A DNA stretch of 21,696 nt, from positions 13,061-34,756 of the forward strand of contig NWUY0300023039.1 of the NCBI GenBank assembly GCA_004151065.3, read 5' to 3'. Both the position numbers and the translations under genes were made by a program. Positions 10,923-19,634 of the stretch are shown here, piece after piece. The notes below the pieces were generated by a model that saw nothing but the letters and a program-made list of their open reading frames with translations, made no database searches and was not told where the DNA came from. Position 1 is the first letter of the stretch, and every line of letters begins with the position of its first letter. This DNA comes from Larix sibirica. Taxonomy: Eukaryota; Streptophyta; Pinopsida; Pinales; Pinaceae.

Positions 10923-11573
10923 ATGAAATTTTCCCATAAGTACAATATTGTAAATGATTTGGCTTAGTCCACTGCTTCCATGTTGACATTAGAGATTCTC
11001 TAGTCTTTCCCTTCTCAAAAGAAGGAATTACTCAATGCATTAGGCACAATTGACCCTTTTGATTTTCATCTTATGAACTTTAGCCTCAACATACTAGAAC
11101 TACGACTATCCTCATCAGTGGATTTCCATATTCCCATCACAATCAAGAACATCATCATCCATCAATGCATCGTCAATGAAGGAACATCCACTTTTGTGAT
11201 GTCCACTCATGTTTGGAAACGTCTAGGCTCATCAGACCTGGTCCCCTCATCTATCACTCTACGTGCTTATGATGGGAGGCCATCGAAACTTTTGGGTTTG
11301 TACTAGAATGTACCAATCGATCAAGGGGGAAAATTGGTACTTTTGGATATTAAAGTGGTTGGTGCACAGCTTGAATACAAACTTTTGTTGGGTTGTAGTT
11401 GTATGTACACCATGAAAGTAATAGCCTCCTTGGTTTTTCACGTGATGATGTTCCCCCACAATGGGAATATTGTCACCCATGAACAACTAAACTACCATGA
11501 ACCACATACCCACACAAACCGAGATAGCATCCTACCCACCATAGGATCAACTACTTCCCCCCCCATATGTTGA
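10923..11573 (+). pseudogene. Retrotransposon aspartic protease (retropepsin-like) domain
   Basis: One continuous frame runs from 10923 to 11573, interrupted by three TAG stops (two near 10956 and 10990, one at 11304). It matches a plant Ty3/gypsy protease type that I recognise by its order of motifs. These are KYNIVNDLA and QKKELLNALGTIDP (about 10938-11060), the active-site segment CIVNEGTSTFVMS (35 codons after 11073), LRAYDGRPSKLLGLY, DIKVVGAQLEYKLLLG, and FPHNGNIVTHEQL (about 11450-11490). The enzyme cuts the gag-pol polyprotein. Family members I recall have DEGAST at the active site. Here the Asp codon reads AAT (Asn, 11175-11177), a single G-to-A change that removes catalysis. It is followed by the multi-knuckle region rather than by reverse transcriptase. 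Confidence 0.75.
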
Positions 11574-11580
11574 TATTGGT

Positions 11581-12123
11581 ATGGGAATTTATAAATATTC
11601 TAACTTATTGGGGGCATACTTGGGTCCTCCACCCAATATACCTACATCTACTAACGGTCTCATTGGTACTATCTTCACCTTCGAAGACAAGTCACAAGCC
11701 CCCTTTGCACCAACATTGACACATCCTACTAGTTGTGGCACTGAGCAGATCATAACTTCATCGGTGCCACCAATATTTCAATTTCCTTTCTTGCTCCTCC
11801 CCATGGGAGTCCAAGGAATGCCAGTAATGTCTCAACTCACACTACAAGGGCTCACTTTGGGAATACCTGTGTGGTACTTGACACCACCTTATCCCAAAAT
11901 GAATCAAAATCCAATAGCCCACTATGATTTCATCTTGGTATCCCCCATAGGCACACCATCAGGATCGCCTACTGGGTCAATACCACTTGTGACCCAACCA
12001 CCATCGATTATTATTAAACCCAATGATGGAGGCATGCATAAACCTAAGTTGAAAGGCCTAATGGTACCAAGTACTACTCCTGCACCCAAAGTTAACCAAG
12101 CATGTGCTCTGTGCGAGAAGTAA
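11581..12123 (+). pseudogene. Pro/Thr/Ser-rich retroelement ORF ending in a zinc knuckle
   Basis: This is a 180-codon open frame, the longest unbroken one in the element after the 12311 frame. It starts 8 bases after the protease frame closes. The sequence is rich in Pro, Thr, Ser, Ile and Gly without catalytic motifs. It opens with YSNLLGAYLGPPPNIP and ends at a knuckle whose coding continues through the stop: CALC at 12103-12114, the TAA stop at 12121, His at 12127 and Tyr in the last Cys place at 12142. That fits CX2CX4HX4C with one stop and one Cys-to-Tyr change. The Pro-rich part could be a linker between protease and later domains. I do not know its function. Confidence 0.5.
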
Positions 12124-12979
12124 AGACATGCCACTAACCTATACCCCACCTTTTTCAGAGCTCAGGAATTCACTCAACACCCCTATTAGTGCAACCCACA
12201 CCACCAACACTTCAACAAGGGGCACGCCAACCATCTTTAGTACACCCAACACTAAGACCAAGACCAAGACATTGCACACCAATCATGCATGCACAATATG
12301 TTCTTAGTTTGTGGATTATACACTTCATTGTCTTGAACTCCTACAGTTCCGAGAGACATTTCCAACCATTCACCTCACACACCCTGTGGTTAAAGGATCC
12401 TCACCTGGTCATCAGGAAACGAATTCCATCAACATTGTCACCATAAAAGTGATGATGCAAGAGATACCATTGCTTGAGGTACCAACACACGAGGTGCCCA
12501 TGCTTGCAGCGCGACCCCACAAGTGTTCATCCTATGGGCTTCATACCCATATGATCCCAAGTACTTCTTGCAAAATCATACCTAACCATGCCACTAGACC
12601 ACTAATCCCATCTCATGTACTTAGTTGTGCATGTCCCACTCGCCCATGTAGATTATGCGGGCTATTAACCCATTACTCGTTTCAGTGCCCCATCTTGCAC
12701 ATGAAACGAACAGTCTACTTAAATAAAATGCAGCTTGAAGACAATCCTCCTCCCCTTAGGGAAAAACCACCAACATATCCCATAGAGGAATCTATCTCCC
12801 TGTTGGATATTTCTAATCTCGTTGACATGATCAATGTGTCATCATTATTCATTTTATCTACCAGTGATGACACATTGTCGTCATCAACGGAAGACCATGG
12901 TCCACAGCCAAAATCATCCTCTATCATGGAATCTAACCATGGTGCATCAAACAATCCTTGGACATCAGGGGAACTCTGA
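12104..12979 (+). pseudogene. Retroelement ORF with repeated CX2CX4HX4C zinc-knuckle modules
   Basis: A single frame of about 291 codons is broken only by one TAG at 12305-12307. It begins one frame away from the preceding ORF, so a frameshift lies near 12120-12145. Knuckles visible: CTIC...DYTLHC at 12290-12331 (His replaced by Asp, stop inside); CSSYGLHTHMIPSTSC at about 12524-12571 (second Cys replaced by Tyr, spacing altered); and an intact CRLCGLLTHYSFQC at 12647-12688. The first and last are followed by short hydrophobic-acidic-Arg segments (LELLQFRE, PILHMKR), as in the 10532 and 12103 copies. The C-terminal 90 codons are Ser/Asp/Glu-rich. Such knuckles bind nucleic acid. Placement downstream of a protease is unusual for Ty3/gypsy elements. 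Confidence 0.58.
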
Positions 12980-13368
12980 CATGTGTTGGGTATCCTTGGG
13001 AGTTGTAGTCCATGCAACCTCACCAATGAGTTGCATTCAACAAACCTCTCTCCCGTAAGTCGACTGACTTGGGATGTCGCATGGATGTGCAAACATTCTA
13101 TCATCGAGATAAGTTTCATATATTGCCGACACTAGTAGCCTCTAAATCAAGTAGGTGATGCCACCGTTCACCCCTTATGTTGTCCTATTCATTTTAATAC
13201 AATGTAGCATCTTATTTTTCTTTTTTCATGTTTTTAATCTCAAAGATTGAAAATGTGACGAAACATTATTTTGTGATGCATATGATCTCCTCCTTATATT
13301 TCTTCATTGGCTTCACTTATGGCACGATCCATCAGTCAAAGAATCTGATGTTGTATACTTGGGCCATT
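12980..13368 (+). other. Spacer between knuckle ORF and RNase H
   Basis: No domain is readable in any frame. The stretch contains a T-rich segment (13201-13240) and several AATACA-like motifs. In an intact Ty3/gypsy element, reverse transcriptase would be expected immediately upstream of the RNase H domain. I see no YVDD-type catalytic motif or neighbouring RT blocks here. Confidence 0.45.
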
Positions 13369-13707
13369 TATGCCCCAACTTAGAATCTATACCACACAGG
13401 TGGAGTTTGCTTGGGGGCAGTCACTAATAACCAAGTAGAGTATGAAACAGTCAATGGGTTATTGGATGATGCCATTCACATCAAAATACAATACCTTCAT
13501 GTCCACTTAGATTCCCAACACATTATTTCATAGCTAAATGATGTATTTCATTTTCTCAAACCATTCCTCTTTCGCAATTTTTTATGAGTGCACCTCTTGG
13601 GACGATAGTTTGAAACCATCATGTTCACCCATGTCCCTAGGAAATCCAATTCATTTGCTAATCACATTGCTAATGAGGTCCTCGATTAGCACCTGTTACA
13701 TCGATAG
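13369..13707 (+). pseudogene. Retrotransposon RNase H domain
   Basis: One frame without indels runs from about 13369 to the TAG at 13707. Visible family landmarks are GGVCLG then TNNQVEYETVNGLLDDAI (13399-13475), HVHLDSQHIIS (about 13500-13532), FETIMFTHVPRKSNSFANHI (about 13610-13670) and NEVLD followed by HLLH. RNase H removes the RNA strand of the RNA-DNA hybrid during reverse transcription. The catalytic Glu (VEYE) and second Asp (LDSQ) are kept. The first DG(A/G) motif is gone, and the last Asp (family ADxLAN) reads Asn. Internal stops: a TAG after HIIS, a TGA (probably from CGA), a TAG before FETI and a TAG where the family has Trp. It could be the pol RNase H or the extra RNase H known from Tat-type elements. 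Confidence 0.72.
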
Positions 13708-13878
13708 TTAATTTTATCATGCAAGCAAGTAAAGCCTATGTGTTTTTACCATACAAGCTATGTGTTAGTACATAAAGGTACACGTCAACATAAAAACATG
13801 TATGAGCATAATCATAAACATACATCACACATGTGTACATCAATCACATAAATGAGACTAACATGTCTCAAATTGGTG
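13708..13878. other. Short non-coding interval after the RNase H end
   Basis: The sequence is rich in CATA/ACAT words (CATAAACATACATCACACATG and similar). No LTR start or polypurine tract is recognisable, although the 3' end of the plus-strand element should lie somewhere downstream. Confidence 0.4.
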
Positions 13879-13895
13879 TATATATATATATATAT

Positions 13896-13926
<31 letters not shown>
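13879..13926. repeat. Compound microsatellite (TA)10-(GATA)7
   Basis: Ten TA dinucleotides (13879-13898) pass directly into seven GATA tetranucleotides (13899-13926). The tract is perfect or nearly so, hence young compared with its surroundings and likely length-polymorphic. Confidence 0.97.
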
Positions 13927-14004
13927 TTTCCAAATGTGTTCTATACATCATGGGCCTCATGGATCATATATACAAAAAAATACACCTTATGAGGGTACAT
14001 CAAA

Positions 14005-14690
14005 AGCTGCCTACCATAGGTTATGCCAATGGAATATACAAAATGGGGCTCCTCACCCTATACAAAAATATAATACATGAGTACCCCTTACTTAGGGATC
14101 CTCCCCTGGTAATGGAACATGAGGATCCAAGATCGCCAAAGGGCGCACCACCTATGTTGGTGTTTTCGGTAGACCTAGACCTAGAACTAGGGCTGGACCT
14201 ACTAGTGGAAGAACCTATCCTCCTTGAAATCCTGGGTGATGTGACCAACCACTTCCACCCTGCATACCACCTAGATCCACCCATACCCACACTCTATTGG
14301 AAGCCCTGCCACCTGGGATAATTGGTTGTCACCAAGAGCACATAATGGACACTCATCCATGCCCATGACAAGGATAGACAACCACCTCTCTAGCTCAAAT
14401 AAAACCACAATAGTCTAGTCCCCTAGAGTATCCCCCTAGCATGGGAAGCACCACATGCAAGACCAAATTCTCTCCTTCTCCAACAACTACCTCATCACGT
14501 TTCCTATGATGACAAGGCCTTGCAGGAGGTGGCACGTCTGCAGCAGATGACACCCTAGCCCACCTCACTAGCCCAACATATGCATCAAAACATAATATGA
14601 GATTAGTACCTGATATACATATATACATAAAACATGTGCATAAAACAAAATGTACAAAGCATGTATAAACAATGTTGCACATACCTCAGC
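14005..14690 (-). pseudogene. Possible C-terminal exon(s) of the antisense mobile-domain-like gene
   Basis: On the minus strand, a T-rich stretch ending TATATCAG (near 14610) precedes an open segment with VGLVRWARVSSAADVPPPAR, then RDEVVVGEGENLVLHVVL (about 14580-14400). After a stop, a Gly/Ser/Arg-rich low-complexity stretch follows (RISRRIGSSTSRSSPSSRSR, about 14230-14150). Disordered basic tails like this are common at the ends of plant transposon-associated proteins. The same DNA has a plus-strand ORF (13950-14321), but its Leu/Asp run is the mirror of the Ser/Arg codons and I take it as a shadow. Linkage to 14904-15553 is inferred from strand and proximity only. Confidence 0.33.
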
Positions 14691-14903
14691 CATCCCATCC
14701 ACCCACTGGCATAGGGAGCTAGGGATCCCCACAGAAGTCCATCTGACTCTAGGGATATCTCTCCATCTCCCTAATCCTCTACCTCCACACTTGTAAGTAG
14801 TGATCCATGAATATTGATCCTACCTCGCCACTGCCATCCCTAGGCATCATTCACCCCTAGAACGCCATATGTGGCTCCCTCGACCCTCTCAGGGGCACTA
14901 CCA

Positions 14904-15553
14904 CTAATGGAAGTAGTGGGGGGTGACCGATCCAAGAACTATGCTCCAATAAGTAAACTGCATATTGTCCTGCTTGACCATATTTCCCATCATCTCAAGA
15001 AGGTGTTGAAGTAGCATGCACACCCATGCCACCTGATGACCCCCCATAAATCGCACCACTAGTAGGACCTGACCATAGGTAATCATGTTGATGCTTTTCA
15101 CCCCAAGCACCTAAACCACATTAGCTTCCACTATTCTAACTGATAGCCCCACAATGTATCCAATCGCGAACTTTCTGGAAACTCGAGCTACCAGGTTCCC
15201 ATCGCCGCTATTGGATGATAAGATGGTTAATCATCTGGTACCCAAACAATGTAGGATGAACTGAATCCCTAACTCCATGAATGGGAAGCCTAGTCAGGAA
15301 GTAAATATCTTGACCCTCTATGGTTAGATCCTCATCTCCCACCCAGAAACATCCCCACTAAGCATCCCACATGCTAAGGATGGTCAATAGGAGGGCAACG
15401 CGAGACCTCATATACAAGCACAGGAATAAATTGAGTAGACCTACATCACATAGGGTCTTCTTTGCATCTAGAGTCTCGACCACATGTTGCATCAATTCAT
15501 CATGGTGGCACTCTTGCCACTCTATAAATGCCATAGTCACACTCTGGAGGCAC
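14904..15553 (-). pseudogene. Plant-mobile-domain-like gene fragment, antisense to the gypsy remnant
   Basis: On the minus strand a good 3' splice site (pyrimidine-rich, GTGTTTGCAG ending at 15554) opens an exon at 15553. It reads CLQSVTMAFIEWQECHHDEL, then ETLDAKKTLCDVGLLNLF, MRSRVALLLTILSMW, a stop (15358-15360), FWVGDEDLTIEGQDIYFLTR and LPIHGV. The last part fits the core of the plant mobile domain (aromatic residue, Gly-Asp/Glu, Thr-Ile/Leu, Glu-Asp-Ile/Val, Leu-x-x-Leu-Pro-Ile-x-Gly). Two more stops follow (about 15207 and 15136). A frameshift near 15120 leads into a second frame (MLGVKSINMITYGQVLL to TPHYFH, 15110-14904). Mobile-domain proteins occur as host genes and inside plant transposons. 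The family call is from the motif alone and could be wrong. Confidence 0.48.
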
Positions 15554-16140
15554 CTGCAAACACACACAACCCAAAATCAGAATCAGTTTCAACATCTCAT
15601 AAGCAAAAATATGACTCAAAATAGTGTGACTTTTCCTATACAAAGTAGTGCAATCCACACAACCATACCATTATACATCCACATGATATACCTACGCAGG
15701 AGAAATAATTGAGTAGTCATGCTTATTATGACTGTCCCCCATATAGTTGTGCTACATAGATGTGTAGGAGATGAACAATTTAGCCATGAGTATGCATGAT
15801 TTTTCATTAAAAAGCCGCACAATAACAACACACAACCAAAACCACAATATCCCACATGACGTGTGACTATCAAAGGGAGACCCGCATAGGGTAGTGCAGG
15901 AGACCCTTTCAAACCGGAAAAACCAGACAAAATCTCAAATGGCCAATCGTATGTCTCAATTAGCTTTCTAAGCAAAAAATTAATCTAATATAAATGAAGA
16001 GGATGAGATCACGACTTGGAAATCACATATTGAAATTTGATGGTCAAATTTCCCTGAAACAACAAAAATATCTCTAGGGAATCGACATGTCAACCAGTAC
16101 AAATGATTTTGAAAAGTGGTCCCACCCTTATTTATAGTTA
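15554..16140 (-). other. Presumed intron and upstream region of the antisense gene
   Basis: A 119-codon minus-strand ORF (15975-15616) lies here, but its composition (runs of Leu, Cys, Trp, Ile) and lack of motifs argue for chance. The minus-strand sequence around 16020-15850 has the GC-mixed character of retroelement leader or LTR sequence. No TG...CA edges are evident. Confidence 0.3.
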
Positions 16141-16927
16141 GATGACTTAGTTTTCAAATTACCAGTATGCACCAACCATATCTCTATTTGACAAATCATT
16201 CCCACCACCGCAATCAACATCACGAGCTCTTCAATATGGCACCACATATTCCATGTCCCGAGAAACTTAATTTGGCACCAATTTTTACAGCTATTGCCCC
16301 AAATGCGATATATTTCTTATCAATGTATTTGTATTGTCAATACTCTTGTCATAATCCATATTACGCTTGTGTATGTGCATCATGTGTGTAGGATTATCAC
16401 TTAGAAACAACCTCTCATTTCGAAATAATGGTGCATGGACATCAATCGTAGATATATCATCTCGACCTAACATATAGGAAATATATTCTCTCTATTTACA
16501 TTACATTTATCTAGTACTCCCACTGATAACCATAGGGTCCTGATTCTCGATCATGACATGCCATCAATTTCATCACCAAGAAGAGCATATTCCCCCATGG
16601 GTGTGCACACTATTATAACCCATTCATACTTTGGCAACCATGATGTCGAACCCTTTGAAGTCTGAGGAATATGGTCATTCACCAAGATTGTCAAACCTAA
16701 AACCACATCTCATCGCCTTACATTCTTCTTATCAAATCCATCTTATTCCTCGGCACATGCTACGGTTGTGATTCACAAATAACCTCTCATTCCCCCATAA
16801 ACAATTACCATCTACATTCTTTTTCGTATCATCAACCCTCGAGAAGACCTCAATGGGGCCCCACCCTTGGAAGACACCAATCCCACTCAATTATTCTTGT
16901 AGGAACATTATACATGGCATTGATTCA
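16141..16927. other. Non-coding DNA with a dispersed short repeat
   Basis: No gene is recognised. Similar words occur at about 16391-16420 (GATTATCACTTAGAAACAACCTCTCATTT) and about 16769-16792 (GATTCACAAATAACCTCTCATTCC), which suggests an old duplicated unit. ORFs at 16167-16391 (plus) and 16291-16473 (minus) look like chance. Confidence 0.4.
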
Positions 16928-17138
16928 TAGGGAACCCATGTCTTGTTTGCACAAAACCATCCCATCATCATAAAACCGATTCCCTTCCTCACCCAAATCC
17001 GTGGGAATCTTGCCCATATAAATTCTTTGGCTCCCCGATCCACTCAAAACCGAGGGAACCATATCCATAATTATTTATATGCAAATCGTTCCCCAATGCA
17101 CACAGAACTGTGGGAACCCCATGGGATTATTATTTTGG
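16928..17138. repeat. Degenerate tandem repeat, unit about 50-70 bp
   Basis: A GGGAAC-type core recurs at about 16930, 17003, 17054 and 17112, each followed by CCATAT/CCCAT and preceded by a CCGAT(T)CCC or CGTTCCCC segment. The three rightmost units align best (for example CCGTGGGAAT, CCGAGGGAAC, CTGTGGGAAC). Spacing varies (73, 51 and 58 bases), so the array is old or was never regular. Confidence 0.5.
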
Positions 17139-18168
17139 TAGCACCCTTTGGTCTCCCTTAATCGATGTACTTGAGTCCACTTAACCTCATCATTGTAAGT
17201 TTTGTCATTCACCTTATGACATTAGTATGTGTCTCTGATAAATCCATTCATCTATAGTATGTTTCCCTCTGTTACACCCTATATTGTCACTTGAAGAATG
17301 TTGCCATCGCTCACTCTCCCCTATTTACATCAATCAAGGGAAGTCATGAGCCCCACGCTTATCAACCAGTATTGTATTAGGTCATTCAGTGTCTCAATCG
17401 GTGACAAAATGATCTTGTTTCTTGAGATAAGTTCCTTGTGTTATCACTTGCTTCATCTCTCGTCGACATTAGATCACTCAATTATGAGAGTTGCAGTAGT
17501 TATAGTTGTATCTCGAGATCCCTTCTCATCCATATAAGCTGGGTTCACCTCGAATTAAGTAGGGAGAGTCATTAGTGCTCCCTAACTTATTTGTCTACCC
17601 TATGCTTAACACCAACAAGTCTATCACATTAGAGGGAGTCATACATTCCGATGGTAGTAATGTTCACATTTATGATTCATGGTAGCAACACTTCTAGTAT
17701 AGTGAAGTTATTCCAACAAATTTACTGTTACTTAGGTCCCCCACCCTAGTGGGATGTTTGTGGTCATCAGCAGTTCCACTTCTTCAGCACTAGTAAAATA
17801 ATTTCTAAGATTTATTTACTCATATGAGGATCAAATATGCCTTCACCATTGTAGTATTAGTATCAAGAGTTGACCCCTTTGTCCCCTCTTATTGGAATCT
17901 ATTCTGACATGTTTTCAAAAAGATAGGTATGTCTATCTCGTTTGTATAAAACACCATATATTCTTTATATATTCAATGGTCATCACCAACAACCTTCCCC
18001 AAAGGGCATGTATTTTCACCCACAAGTGTTTGATAACTTATTAGATCATGGATAGAAAGAAATGATGATGCATTTTTTATGCATGAGAATTACACCCGAA
18101 GACAAATTACTTTGTATAGCCGACCTCAAAGAGGTTAGAAACTTTGTAAGAGGTTACAAATCCTCATG
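17139..18168. other. Non-coding intergenic DNA
   Basis: No gene, LTR edge or clear repeat is seen on either strand. The ORF at 17298-17537 has no recognisable domain. Composition resembles the preceding non-coding segment as far as about 18000 and becomes more AT-rich after that. Confidence 0.4.
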
Positions 18169-19619
18169 TGTTAGTCACTAAGTATCTAGAAGGTTTAATT
18201 ACATGATAAGATTAGATTAGTTTATTGACATGTAATCAAACAAATTCCCATTTTTAGTAAACTGTTGAGTAGATGTAGGAATTAGTTGCATAATTGTGAG
18301 TGAATTTAGGATTTGAGAAGATCCGGTTGTTTTATTTCTATTTGTATAAAATGTAAACTTATGGATGTATTGAAATCAGAGGCCAAGGCCAAGAGTGGCC
18401 AAGAAATGTAAAATCAGGCCAAGAGAATGAATTTAGAGAGCTTATGGTTAATGAGATATGGTGATAAAGTTTGTATAATGAATATGTATGCTTCTTTGTA
18501 TTAATATGTTAATGATTGACTAAATGAGTGAATGATTGATCAAGAAATTATGCATATTATTTCTTGTAGTGATGAGTTGGTTGTGGATTGAGAGGATTGT
18601 GCATGAATAGTAAAAAAGATTAGAAAACAATGGTTGATTCCAAGATGTGGAAATTCCATGCAAATAGTTGATATTCAAAGTTTCATGAGTGTGTATGTGG
18701 AGCACAATCATTTAAATTGTTGAATATGCGTTTTAAGACCAGATCATGATGTGGGATATCGATGAAGGGAATAATAGCTCTTAGATTCAAAGACAATTCT
18801 CTCCATGGATGAGTGAAAGGTATACTCTGTTTTCAATTTGAAGTATTTTGATAATTTGTTGTCAAATATGAGTAGGGGTCAATACAAAATATCTGTCCAT
18901 GAAGTTTGGAAATTGTTGGTGTGGAAAAGATGTTCCCAGCTATGAGAATTGTGGCCAAACTATGAAAAGAATAATTGTATGATTGAAATATATTGGAGTA
19001 ACTTGAAGTCAGTGGAAAATTATTTCTCCGTCTATTACAAGAAACATCCATCCAGTAATCAAATTTATAATGCATCTAGTCATCAATGGATAATGTGTCA
19101 TGTGAAGAATGATAGGGAAAGGTTAAAACCCTATTCTTCTATTTCTTATGAAAAAACATGTTTTAATGTGATTTTTGATCATTGGTACAATTGAGACCTA
19201 GATTGAAGTGTTCCTAGGTTGAAAATTAGAGTTGAAAACTATGAAATTTGAGGGTCCAGTTTCATATAGATTACTATGGAATAAATGTATCCCAGTAGCA
19301 GCAATTCATTCCTATGAATTTCGGTAACATTTATTCCTTTCCTATAGAGTGGTGAGTTTTCGATACTGCTGGTTTTAATGTATCACTCATTCAAACTCAA
19401 AGTATTATAGTAGATTTCTAGGTAGTATAGAAATCTTAGAAATCAATTTTGATATGAAATGGGAATAGGTTTATTGAAGAACTAAGAATTGGAATTCAGA
19501 TTTTAGTGAATGATTGATTCACTACACATAAATAAATGAGCTCTAGCTAATGTTCTTGTTATTGAAGTGAAGAGATTGCAAAGAGCTCATAGTAGGGTAT
19601 TAAGGTGACCCCTGCGTCA
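18169..19619 (+). mobile_element. Possible long LTR, plus orientation (left edge uncertain)
   Basis: The right edge is suggested by ...CCTGCGTCA at 19619, two bases before a primer-binding-site-like sequence. A candidate left edge is TGTTAGTCAC at 18169. A TATA-like TATAAAATG lies at about 18345. Four GGCCAAG words cluster at 18381-18423. The implied length of about 1.45 kb is long but within the range of plant LTRs. No second copy or target-site duplication is available in the window to confirm it. Confidence 0.38.
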
Positions 19620-19621
19620 AG

Positions 19622-19634
19622 TGGTATTAGACTG
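19622..19634 (+). promoter_or_regulatory. Retroelement primer-binding-site-like sequence
   Basis: TGGTATTAGACTG matches the first ten bases of the initiator tRNA-Met site (TGGTATCAGA) with one C-to-T difference, then diverges. It has the expected 2-base spacing from a CA terminus. It is weaker than the site at 8568. Confidence 0.4.

Noticed and set aside
12715-13119. 134-codon minus-strand ORF opposite the knuckle ORF.
   Set aside because: The plus-strand frame carries an intact zinc knuckle and the family context; the minus frame has no recognisable feature.
13950-14321. Plus-strand 123-codon ORF.
   Set aside because: It overlaps a Ser/Arg-rich minus-strand stretch whose codons produce the Leu/Asp run in mirror image. 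No domain, so treated as a shadow.
15616-15975. 119-codon minus-strand ORF as an upstream exon of the mobile-domain-like gene.
   Set aside because: Composition is biased to Leu, Cys, Trp and Ile with no motif, and no donor site was found that pairs convincingly with the 15554 acceptor.
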